From positions 7,440,001 through 7,504,000 of the forward strand of contig NZ_CP107945.1 in NCBI RefSeq assembly GCF_036057275.1: a stretch of 64,000 nucleotides of DNA, written 5' to 3'. Below are positions 17,492-27,272 of the stretch, piece after piece. The position numbers and the translations under genes are program-made. Position 1 is the first letter of the stretch, and each line of letters starts with the position of its first letter. The notes under the pieces are model-generated. The model made no database searches. It worked only from the letters and a program-made list of their open reading frames with translations, and was not told the origin of the DNA. Origin of the DNA: Streptomyces sp. NBC_00390. GTDB taxonomy: Bacteria > Actinomycetota > Actinomycetes > Streptomycetales > Streptomycetaceae.

Positions 17492-18034
17492 CCGTCGTCC
17501 GACCGCGCGCGAGGCACGTCTCCGGAGGCACGCCTCCACGGCGCCGCCCCGCCCCGGTCCCTCGCCGCAGATCTCGCAGCGCACCGGACGACTGGAACTC
17601 TTCCCGGCCACGGCCCTGGCCCATGCCCGCCAGGCCCGCCTGAAGAACACTCACCTGCTCGCACTCACCGCCGGCATGGCCGTACGCGGCGCGTCACCGC
17701 TTCGGGAGGAGCTTGTGCCGTCCACAGCGGAGGGCACATGGCAAAGGCAAGGAGGTCACCCACTCCTTGCCACTCTCAACGTATAGCGCACCGGAGGGCT
17801 TGCGGCAAGACCGGGGTCGTGCCGCAGAATCGTCGGCCGAGGCCAGGACCTGCGCAAATCAGAGATTCGCGAAGTACGTGTTCTGTTGTCTGTGTATGGG
17901 GCACGTGGGGACGTCGAACCGCCGGCGGGACTTGCGGTGCGTCGCGGGCACTCGGCTCGGAGGTGCGGGTGTGCGCGCCGCCGGACTGCGCGGAGCGGGC
18001 GGCCGAAATTCAACATCGTCAAATGGGGGTTTTC
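17492..18034. other. Intergenic region upstream of rox
   Basis: Holds a plus-strand coding-like stretch at about 17570-17786 (ELFPATALAHARQARLKN, G/C-rich third positions) without a start codon or recognisable family, probably a remnant. It also contains a 9-bp inverted repeat (17746-17754 with 17763-17771, eight-base loop) and the rifamycin-type palindrome listed separately. The rest is the rox leader, with no other gene. Confidence 0.5.
17796..17812. promoter_or_regulatory. Rifamycin-associated element (RAE)-like palindrome
   Basis: GGGCTTGCGGCAAGACC centres on CTTGC-G-GCAAG, with outer GG/CC arms broken by one mismatch. From memory, actinobacterial rifamycin-resistance genes carry a conserved RAE palindrome of this form upstream; it lies 222 bp ahead of a rox homologue. 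Seen: the palindrome. Recalled: the consensus. Inferred: rifamycin-inducible expression. Confidence 0.65.
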
Positions 18035-19462
18035 ATGATTGACGTGATCGTGGTCGGCGGCGGACCGAGCGGCCTGATGCTGGCCGCCGAGCTGCGGCTG
18101 CACGGCGTGCACGCGCTCGTGCTGGAGAAGGAGGCGGAGCCGACCGCGTACGTCCGCGCGCTCGGCCTGCACGTACGCAGCATCGAAGTGATGGACCAGC
18201 GCGGCCTGCTGGAGCGGTTCCTCGAGCACGGCAAGCAGTTCACGGTCGGCGGCTTCTTCGCCGGCCTCGGCAAGTCGTGGCCTGACCGGCTGGACAGCGC
18301 ACATTCGTACGTCCTCGGCATCCCGCAGACCGTCACTGATCGTCTGCTGGCCGAGCACGCCACCGAGCTCGGCGCCGAGATCCGGCGCGGCTGCGAACTG
18401 GTCGGGCTGAGCCAGGACGAACACGGGGTGACCGCCGAGCTGGCCGACGGCACTCAGCTGCGCTCGCGCTATCTCGTCGGGTGTGACGGCGGCCGCAGCA
18501 CGGTGCGCAAGCTGCTCGGCGTCGGCTTCCCCGGCGAGCCCAGCAGGGTCGAGACGCTGCTGGGCGAGATGGAGGTGGCCGTGCCGCCGGAGACGGTGGC
18601 CGCCGTGGTGGCCGAAGTCCGCAAGACCCAGCTTCGGTTCGGCGTCGGACCCTTCGGGGGCGGGGTGTACCGCGTTGTCGTGCCCGCCGAAGGGGTGGCC
18701 GAGGACCGCTCGGTCCCACCGACCCTCGAGGAGTTCAAGCAGCAGCTGCGGGTGTTCTCCGGCACCGACTTCGGCGTGCACTCAGCACGCTGGCTCTCCC
18801 GCTTCGGCGACGCCACCCGGCTGGCCGAGCGCTACCGGACCGGCCGGGTGCTGCTGGCCGGCGACGCGGCGCACATCCACCCGCCGACCGGCGGGCAGGG
18901 GCTCAACCTCGGCATCCAGGACGCGTTCAACCTCGGCTGGAAACTGGCCGCCGAGGTCAACGGCTGGGCGCCGGAGGGCCTGCTGGACAGCTACCACGCC
19001 GAACGGCACCCGGTGGCCGCCGACGTGCTGGACAACACCCGCGCACAGATGCAGCTGATGTCCGTCGAGCCCGGTCCCCGGGCAGTGCGCCGGCTGATGT
19101 CGGAACTGGTGGACTTCGAGGAGGTGAACCGGTACCTGATCGAGAAGATCACCGCGATCGGGGTCCGCTACGACTTCGGCGAGGGGGATGAACTGCTCGG
19201 CAGGCGGCTGCGGGACGTGGGGCTGAAGAAGGGGCGTCTCTACGAACTGATGCGCGGCGGGCGCGGACTGCTGCTCGACCAGACCGGCCGGCTCTCGGTG
19301 GCGGGCTGGGCGGACCGGGTCGACCACGTGGTCGACGTCAGCGAGGAACTGGCCGTGCCCGCAGTGCTGCTGAGGCCGGACGGCCACGTGGCGTGGGCCG
19401 GTGAGGATCAGCAGGATCTGGTCAGCCGGCTGCCCAAGTGGTTCGGCGCCGCCGTCAGCTGA
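18035..19462 (+). CDS. rox: Rifampicin monooxygenase (class A flavoprotein)
   Basis: 475 residues from ATG 18035 with GGGGG close upstream. N-terminal FAD-binding GGGPSGLMLAAELRLHG, the DG motif (YLVGCDGGRSTVRKLLG) and the GD motif (LLAGDAAHIHPPTGGQGLNL) define a p-hydroxybenzoate-hydroxylase-type monooxygenase. The overall sequence, including the C-terminal GLLLDQTGRLSVAGW and PAVLLRPDGHVAWAGED segments, matches my memory of the Streptomyces venezuelae Rox enzyme closely. That enzyme oxidises rifamycins with NADPH and O2 and linearises or inactivates the drug. The RAE-like palindrome upstream supports this. Single-gene unit. Related polyketide hydroxylases are the alternative, but no polyketide genes are adjacent. 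Confidence 0.9.
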   Translation: MIDVIVVGGGPSGLMLAAELRLHGVHALVLEKEAEPTAYVRALGLHVRSIEVMDQRGLLERFLEHGKQFTVGGFFAGLGKSWPDRLDSAHSYVLGIPQTVTDRLLAEHATELGAEIRRGCELVGLSQDEHGVTAELADGTQLRSRYLVGCDGGRSTVRKLLGVGFPGEPSRVETLLGEMEVAVPPETVAAVVAEVRKTQLRFGVGPFGGGVYRVVVPAEGVAEDRSVPPTLEEFKQQLRVFSGTDFGVHSARWLSRFGDATRLAERYRTGRVLLAGDAAHIHPPTGGQGLNLGIQDAFNLGWKLAAEVNGWAPEGLLDSYHAERHPVAADVLDNTRAQMQLMSVEPGPRAVRRLMSELVDFEEVNRYLIEKITAIGVRYDFGEGDELLGRRLRDVGLKKGRLYELMRGGRGLLLDQTGRLSVAGWADRVDHVVDVSEELAVPAVLLRPDGHVAWAGEDQQDLVSRLPKWFGAAVS

Positions 19463-19777
19463 GCGCGCAGCTGTGCCCCGACGGGGCGGACCTGTCTCCG
19501 CCGGGTTCGGCGCGGTCCGGCGCCGTATCCCGCCGGGACCGGGGCCACCGGCGGTGGTGGTGGTTCGGCGTCGCGGTCGGCTCCTCCGGCGGCGGACATC
19601 ATGACCAACCGCAACGGACGGCTCGACCGGGATACGAGGTCTTCGTCGCCAGGGGCGACGTGACCGGCTTTGAACCTCCCGGCTCAGAACTCGTAACAAG
19701 GCAAGACGTGTTGAGCGTGGAGAGGGCCGCCCGATCGCACCTGCGCGGCCGGGGCGGCCCTCAGTGACTAGTCTGGG
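19463..19777. other. Intergenic region between rox and the AMIN-like gene
   Basis: No supported gene. Contains only the terminator for the AMIN-like gene at 19722-19762. Confidence 0.6.
19722..19762 (-). terminator. Stem-loop terminator of the AMIN-like gene
   Basis: GAGGGCCGCCC (19722-19732) pairs perfectly with GGGCGGCCCTC (19752-19762) around a 19-base loop, 16 bp past the stop of the minus-strand gene. It may also serve rox from the other side. Confidence 0.7.
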
Positions 19778-20353
19778 TCACCAGGTGTGCGCGACGTCCA
19801 CCATGAGCTTGTCGCCGGACTGCAGCACGCGGAACGGAAGCTTGGCCCGTACGCCCAGGCCGACCTGGGTCTGCCCTTCGAAGCTCGCCCCGAACTTGGT
19901 GTCCTTGAACGTCTTGTAGCCGGTGATCTTCACGCCCGGCAGCGGCTGCGCAGCCTTCCCGGAGTACGTCGGCTTGCTCGTCGCCGGGTCGTAACTCGGC
20001 GCCGACACGAAGATCTCCAGAATCGCACCGCCCTTGACCGGGATCTGCTCTCCGGAACCGTCCTGGTGGAAGGCGGGCACGTAACCGACGTGGTAGCCGA
20101 TCTTGCCGCTCACGCCTTTCACGTCGAAGACCATGCGGTCGTAGCAGGTGTTTGAGCTGGTCGTGATGTTCCTCAGCGGCTTGGAGTCCGTGTCCGTGGC
20201 CGACTTGACACCGCTGCCCCAGGCGGTCGAACAGGCCTCGGCCGAGGCGCCCTTGTTCGTGTGACCGGTCGTGGCGCCGGCCGTCCCGGCCGTGCCGACC
20301 AGCCCGGCACCCGCCAGCAAGAGCGCTGCGGCCGTGGTTCCTAACTTACGCAT
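19778..20353 (-). CDS. Secreted AMIN-like domain protein
   Basis: 191 residues from ATG 20353 with GAGG seven bases upstream. A signal peptide (about 1-27, ending GTAGA/TAGATT) precedes a compact beta-sandwich domain: CYDRMVFDVKG, IGYHVGYVPAF, GGAILEIFVSA, GLGVRAKLPFRVL and VMVD-like end strands (KLMVDVAHTW). This matches the AMIN-like secreted/lipoprotein family of actinobacteria. Two Cys residues could form a disulphide. There is no lipobox, so it is released or wall-associated. AMIN-type domains bind cell-wall glycans in other proteins; that role here is inference. Confidence 0.8.
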   Translation of the reverse strand: MRKLGTTAAALLLAGAGLVGTAGTAGATTGHTNKGASAEACSTAWGSGVKSATDTDSKPLRNITTSSNTCYDRMVFDVKGVSGKIGYHVGYVPAFHQDGSGEQIPVKGGAILEIFVSAPSYDPATSKPTYSGKAAQPLPGVKITGYKTFKDTKFGASFEGQTQVGLGVRAKLPFRVLQSGDKLMVDVAHTW

Positions 20354-20375
20354 GACATACCTCGGAGAAGTCGAA

Positions 20376-20418
20376 TGAAGATCCGTACGGGGCGGGATTG
20401 CCCCGTACGTGATCTTCA
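20376..20418. promoter_or_regulatory. Long inverted repeat in the leader of the AMIN-like gene
   Basis: TGAAGATC-CGTACGGGGC (20376-20393) is mirrored by GCCCCGTACG-T-GATCTTCA (20400-20418): 18 paired bases per arm, one bulged T, six-base loop. It lies 23 bp ahead of the start codon on the minus strand, so it is either an operator at the promoter or a leader hairpin/attenuator. Confidence 0.6.
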
Positions 20419-20583
20419 CTCTTTCGTCAGCCCGGGCCGGCCCCCATCCGCGTTAGTACTCAAATCGAGTATGAGTACTAGCAAGTTGGTCTGGCGGCAA
20501 TCAGCTCGCCGGCACCCCGGCGCCCCGCGCGGATCTGAAGGACGCCCGCCTTCCTGTTCCGCTGCCGGGACGGACCGGTGCCG

Positions 20584-21096
20584 CTACGCCCCGCCTTCCG
20601 GGCCCCGGTCGTCGTGAAGGACAAGAACTCTGGATGCAGCAGTCCGGTGCAGTGCGTCCACCGTGGTCATCTGGTCCTTCGCCCGGTCCTTGAGCGTGTC
20701 GAGCCGTGATGCCTCGAAGCGGCCGGACGCGGAGGCCGGTCCAGTCAGCGCCTGCCACAGCTGCTGCTTCCCCTGGATGCCCAGCCGAAGGGTCTCCAGC
20801 TCGATCAGCGTGCTCAGGCCCGAGCGGTGGTAGAGCCGGCCGTTCGGCTTGAGCCGGGCCACCTTCTCGCCGGCCCAGCCCCCGTAGACCTTGTAGCGGT
20901 GAGGGCGGACATCGAGGAGTTCCATCAGGTCGAGAAGACTCTCCCGGTCCTCGGCGATGTCGTCGGCGAGGCGCTGCAGCTCCCCGGCACGCGCCGACGA
21001 CTGGTGGGCCCGGGCAATGCGCCGGGACAGCTCGACTCCGGCGGTGGCGCCTGCCAAGTGATCGTTCAGATAGATCTGCAAGGATTTGTGATGCAT
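20584..21096 (-). CDS. Helical conserved hypothetical protein
   Basis: 170 residues from ATG 21096 (GAGGAA about nine bases upstream, next to tandem ATGCATCA). Composition is all-helical without signal peptide or membrane helix. Segments such as LNDHLAGATAGVELSRRIAR, DRESLLDLMELLDV and LSTLIELETLRLGIQGKQQL suggest a four-helix bundle of ferritin-like size, but the usual pair of ExxH iron motifs is not evident. I recognise it as a conserved Streptomyces hypothetical but cannot name a function. Divergent from isocitrate dehydrogenase, 236 bp apart. Confidence 0.75.
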   Translation of the reverse strand: MHHKSLQIYLNDHLAGATAGVELSRRIARAHQSSARAGELQRLADDIAEDRESLLDLMELLDVRPHRYKVYGGWAGEKVARLKPNGRLYHRSGLSTLIELETLRLGIQGKQQLWQALTGPASASGRFEASRLDTLKDRAKDQMTTVDALHRTAASRVLVLHDDRGPEGGA

Positions 21097-21286
21097 TGAT
21101 GCATCATTCCTCGAATGGGAGCTGAGTCACGGAATCCATGAGGTGTTCCCTCTTCGGTGGTATGCGAGGCGCGCACAGCCTGCGGCGACGCGGGAACGCG
21201 TCCGTCCGACGTGGGGCCGGAAGTGAGACCCGGGCGCATCCGGCCGCCGGCGGGGCAGGGCCCTGTCGAGAGGGGGTCGATCACGA

Positions 21287-21303
21287 GATATCTTGATGTC
21301 GAG
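21287..21303. promoter_or_regulatory. Imperfect palindrome upstream of idh
   Basis: GATATCTTGATGTCGAG contains the imperfect dyad CTTGATGTCGAG, 30 bp before the idh start. Elements of this look recur ahead of central-metabolism genes in Streptomyces as far as I recall; a promoter or regulator site is inferred. Confidence 0.4.
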
Positions 21304-21332
21304 CAATGTTGCAGACGTGGAGCGGAGCACCG

Positions 21333-23552
<2,220 letters not shown>

Positions 23553-23587
23553 CCCGCATCCGGGGGCGCTCCCCGGCGGCACCTGTT

Positions 23588-23619
23588 CCGCCCCGGCCCG
23601 CATTCGCAGGCCGGGGCGG
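23588..23619 (+). terminator. Terminator of idh
   Basis: CCGCCCCGGCC (23588-23598) pairs with GGCCGGGGCGG (23609-23619), 10-base loop, 35 bp after the idh stop. Confidence 0.75.
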
Positions 23620-23725
23620 ACGTGTCTTCGTCAGGCCTTCGGTTCTCCGGACACAGGCCCGGCAGCCCTCGCTGCCCGCCGCGTCAGTGACGGCGTGAGC
23701 ACACAACAGCATGACCGAATGACGA

Positions 23726-23772
23726 CAGGCGGCACGACGGCCCCTGTCGCTCCAGAGCCGTCGTGCCGCCTG
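23726..23772 (-). terminator. Terminator of the substrate-binding protein gene
   Basis: Perfect 16-bp stem (23726-23741 with 23757-23772) and a 15-base loop, 10 bp beyond the stop on the minus strand. Confidence 0.8.
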
Positions 23773-23781
23773 CCGTGGATG

Positions 23782-24702
23782 TCAGTAGCGCTGCACCAGC
23801 GGTGTGCCGGCGAACCTGGAGCCCGAAAGACCCAGCGTCGCCTCGTACGCCTTCTCGTGGTCGCCGCTCTGGTCGTGCGCCTCGATGGCGTCCGCGACCG
23901 CTTCACGCAGCGCCTTGTCGTCCTTGGCCATGCCGATGCCGTAGGGCTCCTCGGTGAACCGGTTGCCGACGACCCTCAGGTCGTCCGGACGCTGGGCGGC
24001 GTAGCCCATGAGGATGGCGTCGTCCGTCGTGACCGCGTCGACCTTGCGCTCGAGCAGCTGCTGGACGCACTCGGAGTACTTGAGCGTCGCGACGGTCGTG
24101 GTGTTGTAGTCGGGCTTCTGGATCTCCCGGAGCGCGGTCGCGCCCTTGACGGAGCAGACCGTCTTGCCCTGGAGCGAGAAGGGCCCGCTGATGGTCCGGT
24201 CGTCCTTGCGGACGAGCAGGTCGGCGCCCGCCATGAAGTAGGGGCCGGCGAATCCGACGACCTTCTTGCGCTCCTCGTTCATCGTGTAGGTGCCGACGTA
24301 CAGGTCGATGGCACCACCCGATATGGCGGCCTCGCGCTCGCTGGTGACGAGGGTCCGGAACTCGATCTTCTCGGGTGAGAAGCCGAGATCCGCGGCGACC
24401 ATCTTGGCGATCTCGATGTCGAAGCCGGACCGCGTACCGTCCTTCTCCTCGAAGCCGAGGTACGGCTGATCGTTCTTGACACCGATGACGAGCTTGCCCT
24501 TGCGCTGGGCACGCTCCAGGGTCGGCGAGTCCAACGTGACGTTCTTGGCGACCACGTACGTGGGCAGCTCGGGCCGGTCCAGGCTGCTCGGGCTGCTGCT
24601 CTGCTCGTCCGTGGCCCCGTCGGAGCTGCCGCCACAGGCGGTTGCGGTGAGGGCGACCACAAGGGCGATCGCCGCGGACGCGGCAGACTTACGCGGCTTC
24701 AT
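23782..24702 (-). CDS. Glutamate-type ABC transporter substrate-binding lipoprotein
   Basis: 306 residues from ATG 24702. The signal peptide ends in lipobox T-A-C (ALTATACGG), giving a lipid-anchored binding protein. The SBP_bac_3 fold is clear: GKLVIGVKNDQPYLGFEEKD, GFDIEIAKMVAADLGF, the Arg-containing loop EFRTLVTSEREAAISGG and DLYVGTYTMNEERKKVV. This pattern resembles GluB of the actinobacterial glutamate uptake system. No permease or ATPase gene lies beside it, so it either serves a distant transporter or acts as a sensor. Three GTGATCAC palindromes lie just upstream. Confidence 0.9.
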   Translation of the reverse strand: MKPRKSAASAAIALVVALTATACGGSSDGATDEQSSSPSSLDRPELPTYVVAKNVTLDSPTLERAQRKGKLVIGVKNDQPYLGFEEKDGTRSGFDIEIAKMVAADLGFSPEKIEFRTLVTSEREAAISGGAIDLYVGTYTMNEERKKVVGFAGPYFMAGADLLVRKDDRTISGPFSLQGKTVCSVKGATALREIQKPDYNTTTVATLKYSECVQQLLERKVDAVTTDDAILMGYAAQRPDDLRVVGNRFTEEPYGIGMAKDDKALREAVADAIEAHDQSGDHEKAYEATLGLSGSRFAGTPLVQRY

Positions 24703-24723
24703 GGTGGAGCATCCTTCATCTCA

Positions 24724-24941
24724 AGTGATCACCCGGCGGTACGGGAGGCACCGTCGAGCCGGGTCGCCCGCAGCAGGGACGGCGCTCGGGCGGCCGCCGA
24801 CATGCCCGTCATCGGCTCCGGGCTCCGCCCCCTCGAATGGAAGGACACTACGGACGAAGCCCCCTCACCGTCACCAGATCTGAGGTGAAATTGAGCATCA
24901 CATTCCGGATACGGTGATCACTCGGCCCACACGGTGATCAC
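24724..24941. repeat. Three GTGATCAC palindromes in the gap between the binding protein and DUF1992 genes
   Basis: Copies at 24724-24731, 24914-24921 and 24934-24941; the last two share the longer form CGGTGATCAC and are exactly 20 bp apart, i.e. on the same helix face. They look like operator half-sites near the binding-protein start (24702) and the 3' end of the DUF1992 gene. Confidence 0.5.
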
Positions 24942-24955
24942 CTGGGCCGATGCCG

Positions 24956-25354
24956 TCAGGCGCGTCCGCGGCGCCACTGTTCGACGACCGCCTCGACGTC
25001 GTACGGCTTGAGCCCCGGCGCAGGGCCCGGAGGCGGGCGCAGCATCATCGCCGAGATCTTCTTGTTGATCTCCGCGACGATGCGCCGCACGGCCTGCTCC
25101 GAGGGTGCGGCGGCCGCCTTCTCCAACGCGTCCTCCGCCTCCTTGCGCAGAGCGAGAGCGGGTGGCAGCGCCGCGAAGCCCTCGCGGTGCAACTTGCTCT
25201 TGACCCACCACAGCTCGTCGTACGGCTCCCCGCTGTCCGGCAGAGGCTTGCCCATCCCCGGCAGATCCCTGAACGCGCCACGCTCCGTGGCCGTGCGGAT
25301 CTGGTGATCGACCCAGGACTCGAAACTGACGCCTTTCGGCTTGCGCTCGGTCAT
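24956..25354 (-). CDS. DUF1992 (DnaJ-homologue subfamily C member 28-like) protein
   Basis: 132 residues from ATG 25354. The DUF1992 signature is intact: ESWVDHQIRTATERGAFRDL then PGMGKPLPD and YDELWWVKSKLHREGFAALP, followed by a helical tail with INKKISAMML. The family is cytoplasmic, widespread and poorly understood; some members occur fused to J domains. No J domain is present here. The gene appears to stand alone, with its promoter in the G/C-rich 25355-25955 gap. Confidence 0.9.
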   Translation of the reverse strand: MTERKPKGVSFESWVDHQIRTATERGAFRDLPGMGKPLPDSGEPYDELWWVKSKLHREGFAALPPALALRKEAEDALEKAAAAPSEQAVRRIVAEINKKISAMMLRPPPGPAPGLKPYDVEAVVEQWRRGRA

Positions 25355-25955
25355 ACGTTCCAGCCTAGGTGTCCGGTCACCGGGGATGGGCCGGGACGGC
25401 CCTTCTGAACCCGCTGACGGTGCCGTGCCACGCGGTGCCGTGAGCGTCACCTGCGCAACCGGGCCTGCGACGGGCCGCCGACCGGACCGGAGGCGCCCCG
25501 CACGGCGTCCGATCACGTCGGCGGGTTCCGGCAGGTACCGGTGCATCGAGGGTCCACGGCCCGCCGCTCGACGGGTGCGGCAGGCGCGCATCCAGGCTCT
25601 TCTCCCGTCAGGCGGGTCATGTGAGGGGCGAACGAGCGGACAGAGCGACTCCAGGGAACCGGTTCGTGTTCAGCAACGAGCCGCAGTGGAAGGCCTCACC
25701 GGCCGGCCGGGACCGCCGAGCCGGTCCCGAACAGGCGCAACTCCCCGTCGAGGACGGGCTCGACATCGGCGCGGCCCCGGGCGGCAGTTGCGGACCGCTG
25801 TCCGTGCGCCTCCCGGCCGGCGCCGGAGCCCGCACCGAACTCGAGCCCGGTGCCCAGGCGTTGGAGCGCGATGGCCGTGTCCCGCAGCTGCCGCCTCCCG
25901 TGAGGGGCCACCGGTGATCGAGCGCTCCCGGGCGCTCGCTATGATCACGCGTGGC
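25355..25955. other. Intergenic region upstream of the tRNA-like gene
   Basis: No supported gene. A minus-strand frame at 25696-25911 has coding-like third positions but no ribosome site or recognisable family. TATGAT at 25940-25945 is a good -10 for the tRNA, and GAGCGC (25920-25925) can pair with GCGCTC (25932-25937) just upstream. Confidence 0.5.
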
Positions 25956-26031
25956 AAGGCTGTAGCGCAGAGGTCGTCGCGCCCTAGCTTCAAGCTGGAG
26001 GACGTCGGTTCGAATCCGACCGGCCTTGCCA
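25956..26031 (+). tRNA. Aberrant tRNA, apparent anticodon UCA, shortened anticodon arm
   Basis: Seven-bp acceptor AAGGCTG/CGGCCTT, U8-A9, D stem GCGC/GCGC with an A-G..GG loop, T arm GTCGG-TTCGAAT-CCGAC, discriminator G and encoded CCA: all canonical over 76 nt. The anticodon arm CTAGCTTCAAGCTGG is only 15 nt instead of 17. Read with a seven-base loop (CTTCAAG) it has a four-bp stem, U33 and anticodon UCA, complementary to UGA. Upstream bases 25953-25955 extend the acceptor pairing. There is no long variable arm, so it is not a standard tRNA-Sec. It may be a specialised, suppressor-like or non-translating tRNA. A -10 box TATGAT lies 10 bp upstream. Confidence 0.65.
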
Positions 26032-26138
26032 CTTCTTGTCGTGGATGGAGAGTCGATGGCGTCGGTTCGTCCCGGGCGGACTGAGGGCACTGCCGTCCTC
26101 GTCGAACCGGGCACCGGCGATGGACCGGTGGAGTGGTG

Positions 26139-27272
26139 ATGACGCAGCCGACACCCGTACGCTGCCCCGCGATCGAGCACCCGGACATTGCGCTCGCCGA
26201 CCCGGCGGGCCTCGGCCCGCTGCTCGGCCGGCTGGTGTCCACGCGTCCCGTCGAGGCCGACGAGGCGTTCGAGCTCGGCACGCTGCGCGCGGACGGGCGC
26301 GTCGACCTGTGCAAGCAGGGGCTCGGATCCCGCGGCGCGGCGCGGCTCATGCCGGCAGCCGCCGCCTCGCCGCACGCCGTGCATGTGCTGCTCGGCACCA
26401 ACGCCATCGGTGACGAAGGTGCCCGGACCGTCGCCGGCGAGCTCGGGGCGGGGCACGGTCTGCGGACCCTGTATCTCGGATGCAATCGCATCGGCCCCGA
26501 CGGCGCCGCCGCCCTCGCCGGCGCACTGTCGTCGGACGACACCGTCCGCGCCCTGTGGCTCAAGCGCAATCCGGTCGGCGACGACGGTGTCCGTGCCCTC
26601 GCGCGCATGTTCCGCTCCAACACCGCCCTGCGGACACTCGACCTGGTCAACAGCGGGATCACCCCCGACGGCCTCGGCGCGCTGCTCGCCGCTCTCAGCG
26701 CACGCCCCCAGCCGGTGGAACGCCTCTTCCTCGGCGGCAACGGCCTGGCCGCCGACGCCGCGCCGCTGCTGGCCGCCCTGATCCGCGAGGCGGGCGTCCG
26801 CGAGCTGTACCTGCCGGCCAACCATCTGGGCGACGAGGGCGCTGCGGCACTCGCTGCCGCCGCCGACCCGGCCCACCCGGTCCGCCTCGGACTGGGCGGC
26901 AACGGCATCGGCCCCGCCGGTGCCCAGGCGCTGGCCGACGCGCTCGGCGGGATCGAGGCGCTCGATCTGGGCCGGCCGCCGTCGGAGCGGAGCCTCGGAG
27001 CCAGCGCCAACCTCACCGGCGACGCCGGAGCCACCGCACTGGCCGCCGCGTTGCCGGGCAGCCCGCTGCGCCGGCTGGAGCTGTGCCACACCGGTCTGAC
27101 CGGGCGAGGAGCGAAGACCCTGCTGGCGGCCGTCACCGACAATTCGCGTCTGGAGTACGTGGGTCTGGGGCCCGGACTGCCCCGCCGGGTGAAGCGGTCC
27201 ATGACACTTCGGCTGCGTCCGGCCGGCCGGACGCACCCCGATCTGCGCGCGATAGGAAGTGTCTACCGGTGA
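26139..27272 (+). CDS. Leucine-rich-repeat (ribonuclease-inhibitor type) protein
   Basis: 377 residues from ATG 26139 with GGAG five bases upstream. About nine or ten consecutive 28-residue LRRs of the RNI type span residues about 80-350, for example LRTLYLGCNRIGPDGAAALA and VRELYLPANHLGDEGAAALA. Each has the L-x-L-x-x-N-x-I-G-D-x-G core. The first 75 residues are a separate cap-like region. No signal peptide or membrane helix: a cytoplasmic recognition scaffold is inferred. First gene of an overlapping operon with ankyrin, AAA ATPase and VWA genes (GTGA overlap with the next gene), 107 bp downstream of the aberrant tRNA. Confidence 0.9.
   Translation: MTQPTPVRCPAIEHPDIALADPAGLGPLLGRLVSTRPVEADEAFELGTLRADGRVDLCKQGLGSRGAARLMPAAAASPHAVHVLLGTNAIGDEGARTVAGELGAGHGLRTLYLGCNRIGPDGAAALAGALSSDDTVRALWLKRNPVGDDGVRALARMFRSNTALRTLDLVNSGITPDGLGALLAALSARPQPVERLFLGGNGLAADAAPLLAALIREAGVRELYLPANHLGDEGAAALAAAADPAHPVRLGLGGNGIGPAGAQALADALGGIEALDLGRPPSERSLGASANLTGDAGATALAAALPGSPLRRLELCHTGLTGRGAKTLLAAVTDNSRLEYVGLGPGLPRRVKRSMTLRLRPAGRTHPDLRAIGSVYR

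Noticed and set aside
19438..19767. Plus-strand frame downstream of rox
   Set aside because: Low-complexity Arg/Gly/Ser composition, overlaps the terminator, no start signal.
25696..25911. Small minus-strand frame with good third-position bias
   Set aside because: No ribosome site, no recognisable family and no conserved context; mentioned only under the intergenic entry.
25953..26031. Reading the tRNA as tRNA-Sec with an 8-bp acceptor
   Set aside because: There is no long variable arm, U8 would be lost in that register, and no selenocysteine genes are in the window.
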